Assembly: GCF_024436415.1 (NCBI RefSeq) | Contig: NZ_JAFMZQ010000001.1 | Coordinates: 2,294,001 to 2,358,000, forward strand | Reading direction: 5' to 3' | Length of the DNA stretch: 64,000 nt | DNA from: Pedobacter deserti | GTDB lineage: Bacteria; Bacteroidota; Bacteroidia; Sphingobacteriales; Sphingobacteriaceae | Shown: positions 51,014 to 59,510 of the stretch, piece after piece | How the letters are laid out: every line of letters begins with the position of its first letter | Position numbering within the stretch: the first letter of the stretch is position 1 | The notes under the pieces: model-generated | Seen by the model: the letters and a program-made list of their open reading frames with translations, nothing else | The model's database searches: none | What the model was told of the DNA's origin: nothing | Program-made: the position numbers and the translations under genes

Positions 51014-51811
51014 ATGGATACTATGGTTAGACAGTTGCGGACGGTTAACGTGACCCGGTATGTGACGCCCCTTCGGGAGGGCGGATCGATGCCGGCGATT
51101 GCGGAGGCCGACGATGACTTTTTATATGTGCTGAAATTCAGGGGAGCCGGTCAGGGCCTGAAGGCGCTCATTGCCGAGCTGATTGGCGGCGAGATTGCCC
51201 GTGTGCTGGGTTTTAAGGTGCCTGAGTTGGTGTTTGCCCATGTCGACGAGGCCTTTGGCAGGACGGAACCGGATGAGGAAATACAGGATCTGCTGAAAGC
51301 CAGCGTGGGGCTTAACCTGGCGCTGCATTATTTATCGGGCGCCATTACCTACGACCCGGCCGTGACGACGATAGATACCAAACTTGCCTCGGAAATTGTG
51401 TGGCTGGATTGTCTGCTGACCAATATGGACCGGACGGCGCGGAATACGAATATGTTGTTCTGGCATCGGGAGCTCTGGCTGATAGATCATGGTGCTTCGC
51501 TGTACTTTCATCATGCGATGCAGAACTGGGAGGAGCAGGCTAAAAAGCCTTTCGCCCTGGTGAAAGATCATGTGCTGCTGCCCCAGGCGGCGGAATTGAA
51601 GGAGGTAGATGTACGTTTTAAGGCGCTGCTGAGCGATCAGGTGATCGACGATGTTGTGGCCTTGATTCCGGTCGACTGGCTCTCGGAGGATGTGGGACCG
51701 GAGCATGTGGAAGAGCGCCGAGCTGTGTATGCGAATTTCCTGAAGCTCAGGGTAGCTAATTCTGATGTATTTGTTAATGAGGCTCAGCATGCAAGAGAGA
51801 GATTTATTTGA
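51014..51811 (+). CDS. HipA-like kinase-domain protein
   Basis: A 265-residue single-domain protein resembling the kinase core of HipA. K41 in LYVLKFRGAGQG fits the ATP-binding lysine. D139 in LLTNMDRTARNTNML is the catalytic Asp, with N144 or N146 nearby. D158 in LWLIDHGASLYF is the metal Asp. It lacks the N-terminal subdomain of full HipA, and no HipB-like antitoxin is present. The following DUF3037 gene overlaps it by 23 bp, a recurrent partnership of unknown function. It lies 14 bp after the lycopene cyclase, so it may be read from the pigment promoter. Confidence 0.75.
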   Translation: MDTMVRQLRTVNVTRYVTPLREGGSMPAIAEADDDFLYVLKFRGAGQGLKALIAELIGGEIARVLGFKVPELVFAHVDEAFGRTEPDEEIQDLLKASVGLNLALHYLSGAITYDPAVTTIDTKLASEIVWLDCLLTNMDRTARNTNMLFWHRELWLIDHGASLYFHHAMQNWEEQAKKPFALVKDHVLLPQAAELKEVDVRFKALLSDQVIDDVVALIPVDWLSEDVGPEHVEERRAVYANFLKLRVANSDVFVNEAQHARERFI

Positions 51812-52178
51812 GTATGCGGTGCTGCGCCTGGTACCCCGGGTGGAACGCGAGGAGTTTATCAATATAGGGGTGGTATTGTATTGCCGTAAACAACAGTTTT
51901 TGCGTGCGGAGGTATTTCTTGACCAGCAGCGGGCCCTGGCGCTGTGCCCGGATCTGGATCTGGAGGTAGTGCGCCAGAACCTGGAGGCCTTTGGCCGGAT
52001 TTGTGTGGGAGATAAGCACAGTGGCCCGATTGCAGAACTGGATATGGCGTCGAGATTCAGGTGGCTTACCGCTACGCGAAGTACGATTTTGCAGGCCTCT
52101 AAGGTGCATCCGGGACTTTGCGCCGACGCAGGTGAGAAATTACACCAGCTTTACAGTGATCTGGTAGTTTTACGATAA
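51789..52178 (+). CDS. DUF3037 protein
   Basis: A 129-residue soluble protein of the DUF3037 family, starting MQERDLFEYAVLRLVPRVER. The family mark EEFINIGVVLYCRKQQFL is present. The C-terminal part is helical (SRFRWLTATRSTILQASKVH). The ATG at 51789 lies inside the end of the HipA-like gene, implying translational coupling. The function is unknown; a regulator or substrate of the kinase-like partner is the simplest suggestion. Confidence 0.8.
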   Translation: MQERDLFEYAVLRLVPRVEREEFINIGVVLYCRKQQFLRAEVFLDQQRALALCPDLDLEVVRQNLEAFGRICVGDKHSGPIAELDMASRFRWLTATRSTILQASKVHPGLCADAGEKLHQLYSDLVVLR

Positions 52179-52198
52179 AAATCTACCGGGTTTGTAGA

Positions 52199-52206
52199 TA
52201 ATTTTG
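52199..52206 (+). promoter_or_regulatory. -7 promoter element for the cysteine operon
   Basis: TAATTTTG matches TAnnTTTG exactly, 29 bp before the ATG at 52236. No good -33 element was found. A weak hairpin TCTAC/GTAGA lies just upstream. Confidence 0.4.
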
Positions 52207-52235
52207 TTCCTTTGATCTTCTAATTTCATACGGAA

Positions 52236-53048
52236 ATGAACGAGGAGTTTTATCTTCATATATATAACAAGCAGCGCGAGATTGAGCCTGTTCCTTCTAA
52301 TGAGGAAGTTGCGGAGTGGGCGACGACTTTGCTAAACCTGTTGTATCCTGAGCGGGTTACATCGCCCGACTATTCGGTCAACGAGATCAGGCGTGCTTTT
52401 GCCCGGCAGGAAACCGCCTTGCTGGCTATGCTGAACGCTACCAAGGCCTGCGATGAATGTGATAATGAAAAAATCGTTCGGGCATTCTTCGAGGAGGTTC
52501 CGGAGCTGTACCGGAAGATGAATAATGATATTACTGCGATCCTGAATGGTGACCCTGCCGCGAAAAGCAGGTTCGAGATCATCAGGAGTTACCCGGGTTT
52601 TTTCGCCATTGCGATTTATAGGATCGCGCATGCGATATTACAGGCCGACGTGCCGATTATACCAAGGATTTTAACGGAGTTTGCGCATTCTGTGACGGGG
52701 ATCGATATTCACCCGGCTGCTGATATAGGCGAATTTTTATATATAGATCACGGTACTGGCCTGGTGATTGGCGAAACGACGATTATTGGCAATCATGTAA
52801 AGCTGTACCAGGGGGTGACCCTCGGGGCGCTAAGCGTGGAGAAATATATGGAAAATACCAAGCGGCATCCAACGATAGGTGATCATGTGATCATTTATAG
52901 CGGGGCAACGATTTTGGGCGGGGAGACGGTGATTGGCGACCATTGCGTGATAGGGGGTAATGTATGGCTTACCAGAAGTGTAGCGCCAGGATCAACGGTA
53001 TATCACCAGTCGACCATTAAAGTAGAAACTAAACCTGTGAACTCATGA
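52236..53048 (+). CDS. cysE: Serine O-acetyltransferase
   Basis: A 270-residue hexapeptide-repeat acetyltransferase that makes O-acetylserine from serine and acetyl-CoA, the first step of cysteine synthesis. The N-terminal helical part (1-140) has PGFFAIAIYRIAHAI. The left-handed beta-helix (about 150-265) has DIHPAADIGEFLYIDHGTG and GVTLGALSV, with the catalytic His and Asp in the usual DHGTG context. The C-terminus ends in short residues with Asn-Ser. The cysteine synthase gene overlaps its stop by 4 bp. Confidence 0.9.
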   Translation: MNEEFYLHIYNKQREIEPVPSNEEVAEWATTLLNLLYPERVTSPDYSVNEIRRAFARQETALLAMLNATKACDECDNEKIVRAFFEEVPELYRKMNNDITAILNGDPAAKSRFEIIRSYPGFFAIAIYRIAHAILQADVPIIPRILTEFAHSVTGIDIHPAADIGEFLYIDHGTGLVIGETTIIGNHVKLYQGVTLGALSVEKYMENTKRHPTIGDHVIIYSGATILGGETVIGDHCVIGGNVWLTRSVAPGSTVYHQSTIKVETKPVNS

Positions 53049-53920
53049 TGGGCAGTATTATTGAATGTGTTGGAAATACGCCGCTGGCGGAGCTGAAGAA
53101 GCTGAATACGAACCCGGACGTACGGGTGTTTGCCAAGCTGGAAGGCAATAACCCGGGTGGCAGCGTTAAAGACCGGGCGGCACTGAATATGATCAGAAGC
53201 GCGATAGAGCGTGGGGAGGTTGGCAAAGACGTGCGGCTGATTGAGGCGACGAGCGGGAATACGGGTATCGCGCTGGCGATGATCGCCGCCATTTACGGTC
53301 TGGAGATTGAGCTGGTGATGCCGGCCAACTCGACACGGGAACGTACGCTGACTATGGAAGCTTTCGGTGCCAGGGTGACGCTGCTCGAGTCTATCGAGGC
53401 TTGCCGCGATTATGCAGAGGAGCGCGGCGAGCGACCGGATTATTTCCTGCTTAACCAGTTCTCGAATCCGGATAATTACCTGGCACATTATAAGACGACC
53501 GGGCCGGAGATATGGCGCGATACGGAAGGGCAGATTACCCATTTTGTGAGTGCGATGGGTACTACGGGGAGTATTATGGGCAATTCCATGTTCCTGAAGG
53601 AACAGAATCCGGATATTCAGATCGTGGGCTGCCAGCCTACCGAGGAGTCCTCCATTCCAGGCATCAGACGCTGGGCGCCTGCTTATCTTCCAAAAATATT
53701 TGATGCTTCGAGGGTCGACCAGGTGATGGATGTGTCGCAACAAGACGCTGTAGATATGTCGCGGCGCCTGGCCAGGGAAGAAGGCATCTTTGCCGGGATG
53801 AGTACCGGTGGTGCGGCTGCCGCTGCACTTCGCTTAGCTGAAAAACTTGATTCAGGTTTGATCATATTTATTGCCTGCGACCGTGGCGATCGCTACCTGA
53901 GCAGTGACCTGTTTGGCTAG
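53045..53920 (+). CDS. cysM: Cysteine synthase (CysK/CysM family)
   Basis: A 291-residue PLP enzyme that replaces the acetyl group of O-acetylserine with sulfide to give cysteine. The PLP lysine is K42 in NNPGGSVKDRAA. The phosphate loop is SGNTGIALAM, and the later glycine loop is GTTGSIMG. The C-terminus DRGDRYLSSDLF is typical of CysM. The length also favours CysM over CysK. It is coupled to cysE by an ATGA overlap and is followed by a hairpin. Confidence 0.9.
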   Translation: MMGSIIECVGNTPLAELKKLNTNPDVRVFAKLEGNNPGGSVKDRAALNMIRSAIERGEVGKDVRLIEATSGNTGIALAMIAAIYGLEIELVMPANSTRERTLTMEAFGARVTLLESIEACRDYAEERGERPDYFLLNQFSNPDNYLAHYKTTGPEIWRDTEGQITHFVSAMGTTGSIMGNSMFLKEQNPDIQIVGCQPTEESSIPGIRRWAPAYLPKIFDASRVDQVMDVSQQDAVDMSRRLAREEGIFAGMSTGGAAAAALRLAEKLDSGLIIFIACDRGDRYLSSDLFG

Positions 53921-53956
53921 TTATCGCTTCTTCTGTTTCGACGCCGCAGCGATAAC
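53920..53956 (+). terminator. Stem-loop after cysM
   Basis: GTTATCGCT (53920-53928) pairs perfectly with AGCGATAAC (53948-53956) around a 19-nt loop. There is no T-run, so the terminator call is tentative. Confidence 0.4.
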
Positions 53957-54037
53957 GATTGCGTAAATATTTCTGGTTCAAGGGTTCATACTTTATGAAT
54001 AATTCTGTACAATTGTTTATATCGTATCCAACCAAAT

Positions 54038-55540
54038 ATGAATCTGTCCAAGAATACGTTGGCAGTTGCCAACACTGATTTTGTAGCCGTTCCGTCTTCT
54101 GAACTTCTCGAACTTCCGGAAAAAGTACTGCAGTTTGGTACCGGCGTTTTGCTGCGCGGGCTGCCCGACTATTTCATTGACAGAGCCAACAGAAAGGGCT
54201 TTTTTAATGGTCGCGTAGTGGTGGTTAAGTCGACCCCCAAAGGCGACGCCCAGGATTTTGCCAACCAGGATGGTTTGTATACGGTGTGTGTTCGCGGATT
54301 GGAGCGTGGGGAGCCGGTGGAAGAGAACCTTATCTCCTCGGCGATAAGCCGGGTGATCTCGGCAGATCAGGACTGGGCTTCGGTACTTGAGGCAGGAAGC
54401 AGGCAGGAAATAAAACTGATCGTGTCGAACACGACGGAGGTGGGCATTCAACTGGTTAAAGAAAGTATTGACCAACATCCGCCAGTGTCATTTCCGGCAA
54501 AGCTGCTGGCTGTGCTTGTGGAACGATATAAAGCGTTGGGTGATTGTGTGGCGGCAAACCTGGTTGTGGTGCCCACGGAACTCATTCCGGATGCCGGGGC
54601 TAAACTGAAAGCTATTGTTGATGAACTGATCGTGTTTAACGGTCTGGACAGGGCTTTTAAATTGTGGCTCGACCGTCGCGTTTATTTTTGCAGTTCGCTG
54701 GTAGATCGCATTGTGCCTGGTAAACCAGACGCGGCTACGCTGGCCCGGCTGGAAGGGCAACTGGGCTATAGCGATGATCTCCTCATTATTTGCGAACCTT
54801 ATCGCCTGTGGGCCATAGAAGGCGATGCGCAGGTGGCCGACCTGATTGGGCTTACAGGTGTAGATGATGGTTTTATTGTGACTTCAGATATCGAGATTTT
54901 CCGGGAGCTTAAGGTGAGATTGCTCAACGGGACGCATACGCTATCCTGCGGGCTGGCGGTACTCTCTGGCATCCCAACGGTGAGTTCGGGCATGACGGAC
55001 CAGTCGCTCCGCAACTTCATTTCTGTTGTGATGCAATCGGAGATCGTTCCTGCAATCCCGTATGCCGTAGAGCCGGAAGTGGCTATGGCCTTTTCGGCAT
55101 CGGTCATTGACCGCTTTGCTAATCCGTATATTGAGCACCTCTGGATCAATATTACTTTTCAGTATACCATGAAGATGAAGATCCGGGTGGTTCCCATCAT
55201 CCTGGAATATTATCGCGTGTATAACCGGGTGCCTGAAAATATTGCGTTAGGCTTTGCGGCTTATTTGCATTTTGTGCGCCCGCGGGAGTTCCGCGATGGC
55301 AAGTATTACGGTGCTGCCAGTGGGCATGCTTATGTGATTACAGATGATGCAGCTGCCTACTTTTTTGATAAGAGGGAGCTTGCAGACCAGGAATATGTGC
55401 ATACGGTGATGGCTGATGAGGTCTTGTGGGGCACAGACCTGACCAAATTAAATGGCTTTGCCGGGGCAGTTGAGGCAAAATTTTCTTATATTTCGGAAAA
55501 GGGCGTGAAAGCTGCGCTCGCCGGTGCGAACAGCGTTTAA
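54038..55540 (+). CDS. uxaB: Tagaturonate reductase (altronate oxidoreductase)
   Basis: A 500-residue NAD-dependent enzyme of the mannitol dehydrogenase family that reduces tagaturonate to altronate in galacturonate catabolism. The N-terminal Rossmann part has VLQFGTGVLLRGLPDYFID and VVVVKSTPKG. The catalytic domain has NGTHTLSCGLAVLSG, with the family K/N-H pattern slightly different, and LWINITFQYTMKMKIRVVPI. It starts the uronate operon and is followed 23 bp later by a hexuronate transporter. UxaA and UxaC are not in the window. Confidence 0.85.
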   Translation: MNLSKNTLAVANTDFVAVPSSELLELPEKVLQFGTGVLLRGLPDYFIDRANRKGFFNGRVVVVKSTPKGDAQDFANQDGLYTVCVRGLERGEPVEENLISSAISRVISADQDWASVLEAGSRQEIKLIVSNTTEVGIQLVKESIDQHPPVSFPAKLLAVLVERYKALGDCVAANLVVVPTELIPDAGAKLKAIVDELIVFNGLDRAFKLWLDRRVYFCSSLVDRIVPGKPDAATLARLEGQLGYSDDLLIICEPYRLWAIEGDAQVADLIGLTGVDDGFIVTSDIEIFRELKVRLLNGTHTLSCGLAVLSGIPTVSSGMTDQSLRNFISVVMQSEIVPAIPYAVEPEVAMAFSASVIDRFANPYIEHLWINITFQYTMKMKIRVVPIILEYYRVYNRVPENIALGFAAYLHFVRPREFRDGKYYGAASGHAYVITDDAAAYFFDKRELADQEYVHTVMADEVLWGTDLTKLNGFAGAVEAKFSYISEKGVKAALAGANSV

Positions 55541-55563
55541 ACCAAACAACCAAATAATACCCA

Positions 55564-56937
55564 ATGAAAGGAAAAAAGGCATCTGGCTACAGGTGGACCA
55601 TCTGTGCTTTATTATTTTTTGCGACGACCGTTAATTATCTGGACAGACAGGTATTGAGTTTGCTGAAACCCCGGCTGGAAGAGATTTTCGGTTGGTCGAA
55701 CAGCGACTACGCCAATATTGCTTCTGTATTTCAGTTTACTTATGCCATCTCTATGCTGTTTGCCGGACGCATTATTGACCGGCTGGGCACCAAGAGCGGT
55801 TTTGCCTGGGCCATCGTGATCTGGTCCATCGGTGCTATAATTCATGCTTTCTCTGTTCCTATCGGTCAGAGTATCGCCACAGTACTGGGCTTTGTAGGTA
55901 TCGCCTCGGTTTCTGTATCGGTAGCCGGATTTATGTTGTCCAGAGCGGTGCTAGGTTTTGGCGAGGCGGGCAACTTTCCTGCGGCTATCAAGGCTACGGC
56001 GGAGTATTTCCCCAAGCGGGAACGTTCGTTTGCCACGGGCATTTTCAATTCAGGGACTAATGTGGGCGCCATTCTGGCACCGCTGACCGTGCCTTTTATT
56101 GCGACGGAATTGGGCTGGGAAGCGGCGTTTATCATCATTGGAGGGGTAGGCTTCTTATGGCTTTTCTTCTGGTTCCGCTTGTATGATCGTCCGGAGCATC
56201 AGAAGCGCCTATCGCAAGAAGAGCTGGCGTTTATCCGTGACGGTGAGGCAGAATATGAACTGCCGCAAAAGGAATCTGTGGTTCCGGAGGCGAAGATATC
56301 CTGGATTAAATTATTAACGTACCGGCAGACCTGGGAGTTTACGGTGGGCAAATTTATGACCGATGGCGTGTGGTGGTTTTTCCTTTTCTGGCTTCCAGCC
56401 TATCTGAAAGATCAGTATGGCATGGTGGATACACAGATTATGCTGCCCCTGGCGGTATTGTATAGTATGACGATGTTTGGAAGTATAGGCGGGGGATGGT
56501 TTCCGATGTATTTCATTAAAAAAGGACTTGAGCCTTATGATGGCAGGATGAAGGCAATGCTGGTCATTGCAGTGTTCCCGCTGGTGGTATTGGCTGCGCA
56601 ACCGCTCGGACATCTTACGTTCTGGGTTCCGGTGATTCTGATCGGTATTGGTGCTTCAGCGCATCAGGCGTGGTCGGCCAACCTCTTTACCACGGTGTCT
56701 GACATGTTTCCGAAAAAAGCAGTCGCCTCTGTGGTAGGTATTGGCGGTATGGCAGGCGGACTGGGTGGCGTGCTTATTACCAAGCTTGGGGGAGCGCTAT
56801 TTGACAAGTACAAGGCCCTTGGGCATATTGAGACGGGTTATACCATCATGTTTACGATTTGTGCGCTGGCCTATCTGGTGGCCTGGGTCATCATGAAGGC
56901 ACTGGTTCCGAAGTACAAGCCGATTACTGATTTGTAA
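55564..56937 (+). CDS. exuT: MFS hexuronate transporter (ExuT-like)
   Basis: A 457-residue transporter with 12 predicted helices. The first helix region ends NYLDRQVLSLLKP, typical of the anion:cation symporter branch of the MFS. The loop 2-3 motif is GRIIDRLGTKSGF, and helix 5 carries FGEAGNFPAAIKATAEYFPK, a strong signature of ExuT/UhpC-like sugar-acid transporters. It should import galacturonate or glucuronate with protons. Its position between uxaB and the alpha-galactosidase-like gene supports galacturonate. Confidence 0.85.
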   Translation: MKGKKASGYRWTICALLFFATTVNYLDRQVLSLLKPRLEEIFGWSNSDYANIASVFQFTYAISMLFAGRIIDRLGTKSGFAWAIVIWSIGAIIHAFSVPIGQSIATVLGFVGIASVSVSVAGFMLSRAVLGFGEAGNFPAAIKATAEYFPKRERSFATGIFNSGTNVGAILAPLTVPFIATELGWEAAFIIIGGVGFLWLFFWFRLYDRPEHQKRLSQEELAFIRDGEAEYELPQKESVVPEAKISWIKLLTYRQTWEFTVGKFMTDGVWWFFLFWLPAYLKDQYGMVDTQIMLPLAVLYSMTMFGSIGGGWFPMYFIKKGLEPYDGRMKAMLVIAVFPLVVLAAQPLGHLTFWVPVILIGIGASAHQAWSANLFTTVSDMFPKKAVASVVGIGGMAGGLGGVLITKLGGALFDKYKALGHIETGYTIMFTICALAYLVAWVIMKALVPKYKPITDL

Positions 56938-56957
56938 GTTGATCTGAAGGGTTGGTT

Positions 56958-58985
56958 ATGAATGGGTTTAGCCGATTGATTTGCTTTTTGTTTGCGCTTC
57001 TGCAGGTCGCTGTCTGTTCCGGGAAGCAGATCATTATTCCTTTTGGCAGCGAAGGCAAAATTGTTTACCACTCGGAATCTGGCCTGTATGATGTAATGGC
57101 CGGCGACAATAAAGTAATCTCTTCGGCACGAGGCGCAGCTAAGAATGGCGGGTTGCTGCTGAACAGTACAGACTATATGTATGCTGGTCACCGTCTGACA
57201 AACATTACTGACGGGTTTGGACGTGGACTTAAATACGTGTTTAATCTGAGGCGTGACGGCCAGCCTGACATGGAGCAGGTGTTCTATGTGTACCCCGGAC
57301 ATGATTATTTTTTTACGGAACTGGCGATAAGAGGCAAGCGCCTGGTGAGCAATTATTTGTCGCCCATACAGGCCGGGACAGTTCAGGTTTCCGCCAGCGC
57401 CGGGAATAAAGTACTGTTTGTGCCTTTTGATAATGACGCTTTTGTAAGATACCACACGGAGGCTTTGCGTCGGGGCCTGACAAAGATGAGTTCGGAGGTC
57501 GGCGTAATATTTGACGATCGAAGCAGGGCAGGCCTGGTGGCTGGTTCTGTGGCGCACACGGAATGGAAAACGGGAGTTAAAACGGCGGGCTTGAATGATA
57601 AACAGGCGCAGTTTGAAGTCACCGCCGGGTACACCAATCCGCAGGTGACCCGCGATCAGTTGGAGCATGGTAGTCTGACCGGCAGTGTGATCCGTTCACC
57701 AAGAATTTTTGTGGGCTATTTTGACGACTGGCGGGTGGGTATGGAGGCTTACGGTAAGGCCAACAGGATTCACGAAAAGCCCTTTGTGTTCAACTGGGAC
57801 AAACCAGTGCCCTTTGGCTGGAACAGCTGGGGGGTGATACAAACTAAACTGAGCTATGAAAATGCGACCGGTGTGGCGGACTATTTTGCGGAGGAGCTTC
57901 CTGGTTTCAGAAATGACCATACGGCTTACATCGACCTGGATTCTTTCTGGGACAATATGACTGGCGGGATGCGCGGCGACTATACCAAACTTAAAGCGTT
58001 TGCGGATCACTGCAAGCGGAAAGGCTTGCAGCCTGGCGTGTACTGGGCGCCGTTTACCGACTGGGGTTTTGCCTCGGGAGGTAACAGGACAGCCGAGGGC
58101 AGTAAGTATAGGTTTGCCGATATGTGGACCAAGGTGAAGCAAGGCTATCATGATTTTGACGGTGCCAGGGCACTGGACCCCACGCATCCCGGGACGCAGA
58201 GGCGGATTGACTTTATTGTCGACAAACTTAAAGGCTGCGGATTTACCATGATCAAGATCGATTTTCTGGGGCATGCCGCGGCTGAGTCGGACGCCTTCCA
58301 TGATAAATCTGTAACCACTGGAATGCAGGCTTATCGTATAGGTATGGAATACCTGGTGAAGCGGCTGGATGGACAAATGCTGATCTACGCGGCCATATCG
58401 CCCAGTATGGCTACGGGCCGCTATGCGCACATCCGGCGGATTGCCTGTGATGCCTGGAAGAGCATGAAAGATACGGAGTACACGTTGAACAGCGTGACGT
58501 ATGGCTGGTGGCAGACGTATGTATACAATTTTATCGATGCTGATCACGTTGTATTTGGAGATGAAGCTGAGGGGGTTAACCGGGCAAGGCTTGCTTCGGC
58601 GCTTGTTACCGGTACTTTGATTACGGGAGATGATTTTGCCTCGCCAGGCAAATGGGATTTGACGGCGAAAAAGTTGCTGCAAAATAGTGAACTTCTGGAC
58701 ATCGCACGTCATGGGGTAGCTTTCAGGCCGGAACCTGCGGGGAGTGCAGATGGCGCTGCTGAGGTGTTTACGTCGAAGCGAAACGGATATATGTATGTGG
58801 CCGTGTTTAACTATACGGGCAAGGTAAAACGTGTTGTGATTCCGCTTGGGGATATAGGTTTAAAACGCGACAGGTATGAGGCCGAACCTCTTTTTGGTGT
58901 TGTGGCTTCGCCGCTGAAGGCATCTGGCAGACTGGAGTTTGCGCTGGCCGCTTCAGATGCGGAAATATTTAAGATAAAGTTATAA
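56958..58985 (+). CDS. Secreted alpha-galactosidase-like glycoside hydrolase (clan GH-D)
   Basis: A 675-residue exported enzyme from the ATG at 56958; a TTG lies 6 bp upstream. A signal peptide is followed by an N-terminal beta domain (about 25-270), then a TIM barrel typical of clan GH-D: VPFGWNSWGVIQ, YIDLDSFWDNM, PGVYWAPFTDWG, and the nucleophile Asp in MIKIDFLGHAAAES. IACDAWKS and EGVNRARLASALVTG follow, and a C-terminal beta domain ends the protein. It resembles GH36/GH27 alpha-galactosidases. In this operon it may trim galactose-containing pectin side chains. The exact family and linkage are not certain. Confidence 0.7.
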   Translation: MNGFSRLICFLFALLQVAVCSGKQIIIPFGSEGKIVYHSESGLYDVMAGDNKVISSARGAAKNGGLLLNSTDYMYAGHRLTNITDGFGRGLKYVFNLRRDGQPDMEQVFYVYPGHDYFFTELAIRGKRLVSNYLSPIQAGTVQVSASAGNKVLFVPFDNDAFVRYHTEALRRGLTKMSSEVGVIFDDRSRAGLVAGSVAHTEWKTGVKTAGLNDKQAQFEVTAGYTNPQVTRDQLEHGSLTGSVIRSPRIFVGYFDDWRVGMEAYGKANRIHEKPFVFNWDKPVPFGWNSWGVIQTKLSYENATGVADYFAEELPGFRNDHTAYIDLDSFWDNMTGGMRGDYTKLKAFADHCKRKGLQPGVYWAPFTDWGFASGGNRTAEGSKYRFADMWTKVKQGYHDFDGARALDPTHPGTQRRIDFIVDKLKGCGFTMIKIDFLGHAAAESDAFHDKSVTTGMQAYRIGMEYLVKRLDGQMLIYAAISPSMATGRYAHIRRIACDAWKSMKDTEYTLNSVTYGWWQTYVYNFIDADHVVFGDEAEGVNRARLASALVTGTLITGDDFASPGKWDLTAKKLLQNSELLDIARHGVAFRPEPAGSADGAAEVFTSKRNGYMYVAVFNYTGKVKRVVIPLGDIGLKRDRYEAEPLFGVVASPLKASGRLEFALAASDAEIFKIKL

Positions 58986-59013
58986 ACAGGATGATTTATA
59001 AAGGATTGTACAA

Positions 59014-59505
59014 ATGAATAGACGGTTAGCGATAAAGCAGATCATGATCTTTGGCGGGGGACTGGCCCTGTTGCCTTCAGGGTTGAGGGCTGCAGGAAAG
59101 GCTTCTGTGTGGCTTAATCATGTGCGTATGGATGCGGCTGAAGAGAAGTTGCTCGGAGAGATTGCGGAGATCATTATTCCGAAGACGACGACCCCGGGGG
59201 CGAAAGATCTGGGGCTGCATCTGTTTGTCATGAAGATGGTGGATGACTGCTACAAACCGCAGGATCAGAAGCGTTTTATGTCGGGTTTGGCCGCTTTTAA
59301 AGGTCTGGACCCCACGGCGCTGAAGGAAATGGTGGTTCAGGTGAATGCTGGCAAAGCGGAGTCTGATGATATTAAGGCATTTTTCCGCATCATGAAACAA
59401 CAGACGATCAATGGTTATTTGAATTCCAAGTATGTGATGACCAACCTGGTGAAATGGGAGCTTGTACCGGCCAGGTATAATGGATACTTTCCAGTAAAAT
59501 CTTAA
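59014..59505 (+). CDS. Gluconate 2-dehydrogenase subunit 3-like protein
   Basis: A 163-residue small subunit. The N-terminus MNRRLAIKQ with a hydrophobic stretch resembles a twin-arginine or Sec export signal. The mature domain has LGEIAEIIIPKTTTPGAKDL and FVMKMVDDCY, typical of the subunit 3 family. It chaperones or co-exports the FAD-containing GMC subunit encoded 5 bp downstream, and both should act in the periplasm. Confidence 0.85.
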   Translation: MNRRLAIKQIMIFGGGLALLPSGLRAAGKASVWLNHVRMDAAEEKLLGEIAEIIIPKTTTPGAKDLGLHLFVMKMVDDCYKPQDQKRFMSGLAAFKGLDPTALKEMVVQVNAGKAESDDIKAFFRIMKQQTINGYLNSKYVMTNLVKWELVPARYNGYFPVKS

Positions 59506-59510
59506 CGAAT

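Noticed and set aside
57696..58712. A 338-codon frame antisense to the alpha-galactosidase-like gene
   Set aside because: The sense strand encodes a clear clan GH-D enzyme; the antisense product has no recognisable motif.
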